Shown: in pieces, positions 39,957-42,621 of the stretch
Layout: each line of letters begins with the position of its first letter
Numbering within the stretch: the stretch's first letter is position 1
IMG/VR virus record: IMGVR_UViG_3300021960_000162
Coordinates: 1 to 42,621 of that record
Origin: a virus
DNA length: 42,621 bases
Strand: one strand, 5' to 3'
Notes under the pieces: generated by a model
What the model was told of the DNA's origin: nothing
The model's input: the letters and a program-made list of their open reading frames with translations, nothing else
Database searches by the model: none
Program-made: the position numbers and the translations under genes

Positions 39957-41270
39957 TTAACCTTCCTGTAATTTTTTCCAAAATTTAGGAATAATTTTTC
40001 CATAGGTATTTTTTAGTAACTGATAATTATGTTCTACAACCTCCTTTGTGCCCACAATAAAGTTTTGTTTGGTATTTTTATCCCAGTTTGAAATTTGTTT
40101 ACATATATCAGCTATTTTCATCATGCGTTGATGATTATCTGAGATATCATCATAACTTTCATCAAACCATTGAGAAAATGTTCTATATCCTTTGTTTCTT
40201 AGATTTTTCAAAGATCCTTTTTGACCAACCAAGATGAATGGTTGTTTATACAAAATAGGCTTAAAGGTTTTCTCAGTTTCTGCAATGGTGGGTTCATATG
40301 CCGTAGTTTCGGTGACCACAGAAATCAAACTTTTTTCATATAAGTGGGATAAAGTTTGATTGGCATCCATAGTCATAATTTTATGATTATCATAACTATT
40401 GGCTAAATTATCAACCTTTAAAGGAAGAATAGTTTGAAAATTCAACAAATCTTCTTCGGTTAAACCAATATTCTGAGAAAAATTACGATGCACATTATGA
40501 AGAAAAAGTTGATCCGGATGATGAGGATTGCCGGCAGGGATGGAATAAAAAGAATCCTTTAATAAATCATTTTTTAAGAATAATAATGTTAAATCAATTC
40601 TGTGCTGTCTGTATCGGTAATTTAAACAAAGAAAAGATTTTTCAATAATATCTATGTGCCTTTTAGTGACATAAACCTCTTTATTTTGTATTCTTTGTGA
40701 AATTTGATATTCAAAAGAATCCCAAAATAACATTTTCATTCTTTCCGGTCCATGATTTTGTTGAGAACAAAAATCAATATATAATTCTTCCACATTTGGG
40801 CATCCGGTCATGTAAATAATCTTATGTAGAGGAATGTTATGCATTTTGAAATAGTTATGCATTTGGAAAAAGAAGTTGTTGCTCACAAAAGATTCTACAG
40901 CCATATCTAACAGAATATAACCATTTTTATTTCTAATTAGATTTATAGCGTGATCGGAAAAAACAGAACTTTCTATTAATCCTGTGTCTGATCCAAAATT
41001 AAAAAAATCAGGAAAGGATACTCTATGATGCATCTGAAAATCATAAACAAATAAATCATCATCCTTAAGTTGATATACACTAGATAGTTCAAATATATCT
41101 GGATAATGTCTAAAAAAAGTATGAAACAAATATGGAGCGTTATTTCTTTTATTATCTGTAATAATTGTCCCCTCTAAACCATTGGTTAGATCATAAAGGT
41201 TAGGAATTCTATTATTAGAAAGAGGTCCTCTAGGAGATATCCATTCATATGCTATCTTTATTTTCTTCAT
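39957..41270 (-). CDS. Putative glycosyltransferase-like protein, family copy 5
   Basis: A 437-aa protein, the longest copy and the closest to the family consensus. Block A: SFLCLNYRYRQHRIDLTLLF (around 40590-40640). Block B: AETEKTFKPILYKQPFILVG, then NLRNKGYRTFSQWFDESYDD (around 40150-40290). Before block B it has SLISVVTETTAYEPT, shared with copy 2. The N-terminal 240 residues are distinct (NGLEGTIITDNKRNNAPYLF, KIIYMTGCPNVEELYIDFC) and might hold an acceptor-binding domain. It overlaps the end of the first SGNH gene by 26 bases. Confidence 0.65.
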   Translation of the reverse strand: MKKIKIAYEWISPRGPLSNNRIPNLYDLTNGLEGTIITDNKRNNAPYLFHTFFRHYPDIFELSSVYQLKDDDLFVYDFQMHHRVSFPDFFNFGSDTGLIESSVFSDHAINLIRNKNGYILLDMAVESFVSNNFFFQMHNYFKMHNIPLHKIIYMTGCPNVEELYIDFCSQQNHGPERMKMLFWDSFEYQISQRIQNKEVYVTKRHIDIIEKSFLCLNYRYRQHRIDLTLLFLKNDLLKDSFYSIPAGNPHHPDQLFLHNVHRNFSQNIGLTEEDLLNFQTILPLKVDNLANSYDNHKIMTMDANQTLSHLYEKSLISVVTETTAYEPTIAETEKTFKPILYKQPFILVGQKGSLKNLRNKGYRTFSQWFDESYDDISDNHQRMMKIADICKQISNWDKNTKQNFIVGTKEVVEHNYQLLKNTYGKIIPKFWKKLQEG

Positions 41271-42156
41271 TTTTTATGATGTTTGTAATTGGTTCTGAAT
41301 ATAAGTGCTGATGTTGTGGTCCTATGTGTGATCCATCTGCTGCGGGATTAAACGTTCCCCCTTTAGGCAAAGGCATCCAACCTTCTTTAAGGTTTACATC
41401 TAACCAATGACATCTTATACTGGTCAAATTTTCTATTACATCCACACTGGATACATTCCAACCTACATATGAAGAAAGAAAATTGTAAATTGGTATTTTT
41501 AAACTGTTTGCTAAAACATTAACAGCAGTTAAATCTGTTATAAATTCGTTACTCCATATAAGATTTGCTTTAATTTTTTCAGCATAAACATGATTAAGTA
41601 AATAATCATGTTCATCAAAACAATCATCTATTTTCCAATGTATATTATAATGAATTAAAGAACCTGAAGATCTTACATAGGTGTACCTAGTAGGTTCAGT
41701 CCAACATACTACTATTCTTCTAGGTTTAGGACGGTTTGATAAAAACCAAGAAAATAAAGAATTTTTCATATTGTTGTTACTATTACCGCCTTTAGCTAAA
41801 TTAACGGTTTTAGCATTTAAAATTTTTTCGTACTGCGAAACCCACATTTCAGATTTTCTCAATCCTATACCTTCTACATGAGAACACCCTAGTATCATAT
41901 CAAAATTATTTTCTTCATATGTTTCAAATTCATCGGTCCTATAACCATAAGAATTATAAAAATAAAAATCATCTTCTAATTCATAATAAGGCCAAACTTC
42001 TTCACTAACATTTAAAGATTTGGCTTTCTCTAAAGTTTGATTATGTAAGATTTGGTCCCATGGTCCAGAAAATTTACCGGAACGGCCAAGACCATAAAAA
42101 TTCGTATAATGAAATAGATCATTGGTTTTTTGTGATGGTATAAAATCTAAATTCAT
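41245..42156 (-). CDS. SGNH-hydrolase-like protein, first copy
   Basis: A 303-aa protein. Block I MILGCSHVEGIGL (Ser after Cys), block II KGGNSNNNMKNSL, block III RIVVCWTEPTRYTYV, and the catalytic D-x-x-H region AADGSHIGPQHQHLYSEPI near residues 273-291. All three elements of the SGNH triad and oxyanion layout are seen. It differs from the second copy in length and in the middle, so it is not a recent duplicate. Start TAATG overlaps the stop of the radical SAM-type gene. A role in acylation or deacylation of a glycan is inferred from the cassette. Confidence 0.7.
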   Translation of the reverse strand: MNLDFIPSQKTNDLFHYTNFYGLGRSGKFSGPWDQILHNQTLEKAKSLNVSEEVWPYYELEDDFYFYNSYGYRTDEFETYEENNFDMILGCSHVEGIGLRKSEMWVSQYEKILNAKTVNLAKGGNSNNNMKNSLFSWFLSNRPKPRRIVVCWTEPTRYTYVRSSGSLIHYNIHWKIDDCFDEHDYLLNHVYAEKIKANLIWSNEFITDLTAVNVLANSLKIPIYNFLSSYVGWNVSSVDVIENLTSIRCHWLDVNLKEGWMPLPKGGTFNPAADGSHIGPQHQHLYSEPITNIIKNEENKDSI

Positions 42157-42621
42157 TATATTTTTCTCTTAGGTAGGATAATATCGGTTCCGCAAACACA
42201 GTGATATTTATCGCAGATTACGCTTTTAGGTTCAACAAGGTCAAGGTCATTTAAAATGTGCCCAACCACACCAGAAACACCACAACTAGCCATGGTAATA
42301 AAACCTGCAGGATTAATGAAAACTGAATCTCCTATATCACATTCCCAACCCGTAAAAAAATTCTGGCGAGCAATGATAATTTCATTACTGTTCATAAATT
42401 TGTCTGTACCGTCTGACCATTTACCATAGGAAACAGCAACGCTATCCTTAAATGGTTTATTAGGAGCAAACTTAACTTCAAGATCCTGATGATTTTCTAT
42501 CCATTCGTTTTTAGCAGGATCTTTGTACTCCCAAGGTTTTGCAAAAGCAGACATTTCATCAAACAATGGTGTCCATTCCATATAATAACCAGGTAATTCT
42601 CGCTTTAACATTTCACCATAT
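42156..42621 (-). CDS. C-terminal part of a radical SAM/SPASM-type protein, cut by window edge
   Basis: The frame stays open to the right edge (codons TAT GGT GAA precede an internal ATG at 42609-42611), so this is probably the end of a longer gene, not a 151-aa protein. Visible motifs: GWECDIGDSVFINPAGFITM, ASCGVSGVVGHILNDLDL, and ICDKYHCVCGTDIILPK. The Cys spacing (five Cys in the last 70 residues) and the layout match the C-terminal auxiliary domain (SPASM/twitch-like) of radical SAM enzymes found in phages and in polysaccharide loci. The CxxxCxxC radical SAM core would lie outside the window, so the call is provisional. Confidence 0.6.
   Translation of the reverse strand, partial: YGEMLKRELPGYYMEWTPLFDEMSAFAKPWEYKDPAKNEWIENHQDLEVKFAPNKPFKDSVAVSYGKWSDGTDKFMNSNEIIIARQNFFTGWECDIGDSVFINPAGFITMASCGVSGVVGHILNDLDLVEPKSVICDKYHCVCGTDIILPKRKI

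Noticed and set aside
1-42621. CRISPR arrays, tRNA genes, insertion sequences or an integrase
   Set aside because: I scanned for regular spaced repeats, cloverleaf-like stretches and transposase or integrase motifs and saw none. The only repeats are coding or leader repeats listed above. A tRNA search program would be needed to exclude a tRNA fully.

Overview
The window is AT-rich double-stranded phage DNA carrying a clear T4-type myovirus gene set. The nearest pattern is that of the marine T4-like phages (cyanomyoviruses and pelagimyoviruses): a DUF4815 structural protein, PhoH, a gp32 without the zinc cysteines, a short gp26/gp51 pair and many gene overlaps. No photosynthesis gene, tRNA or bacterial housekeeping region is visible. 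The host cannot be read from this sequence; an AT-rich marine bacterium is an inference from base composition.

Layout. (1) 1-20973, minus strand, read right to left: tail tube cap gp48, wedge gp53, hub gp27, gp5 spike (here with an M15 peptidase domain in place of lysozyme), gp25, gp6, a gp7-like protein, a 152-aa structural protein, a gp8-like protein, a DUF4815 giant, a 765-aa structural protein, a 66-aa protein, and a tail fibre that runs off the left edge. (2) 21014-25142, plus strand, divergent: gp4 head-completion protein, a 190-aa T4-like protein, gp54, gp26 with a gp51-like extension in the -1 frame, and a 391-aa tape-measure candidate, ending at a strong GC-rich terminator. (3) 25176-30847, minus strand: ssDNA-binding protein gp32, a 59-aa acidic protein, helicase loader gp59, late co-activator gp33, a cell-wall hydrolase, a RecB/Cas4-type nuclease, PhoH, an FmdB-like zinc ribbon and DNA ligase. 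Three near-identical sigma70-type promoters (TTGACA, 17-bp spacer, TATATT or TATCTT) precede the hydrolase, nuclease and ligase. (4) 30912-42621, minus strand: a tightly overlapping accessory cassette of about 11.7 kb, with the C-terminal end of a radical SAM-type protein at the right edge, two SGNH-hydrolase-like proteins, five divergent members of one putative glycosyltransferase-like family, a UDP-glucose/GDP-mannose dehydrogenase-type enzyme, a methyltransferase-like protein, NAD synthetase and a NodU/CmcH-type carbamoyltransferase.

How it fits together. Regions 1 and 2 build the baseplate, spike, tube start and fibres. Region 3 serves replication, late-transcription switching, repair and lysis. 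Region 4 is the part least explained by T4 biology. Its enzymes would suit making and decorating a sugar polymer (host surface or virion) or a hypermodified nucleotide. It is the best candidate here for an undescribed system. The second most interesting signal is a canonical T TTT TTC slippery heptamer that would fuse gp26 to the gp51-like sequence directly upstream of the tape-measure candidate.
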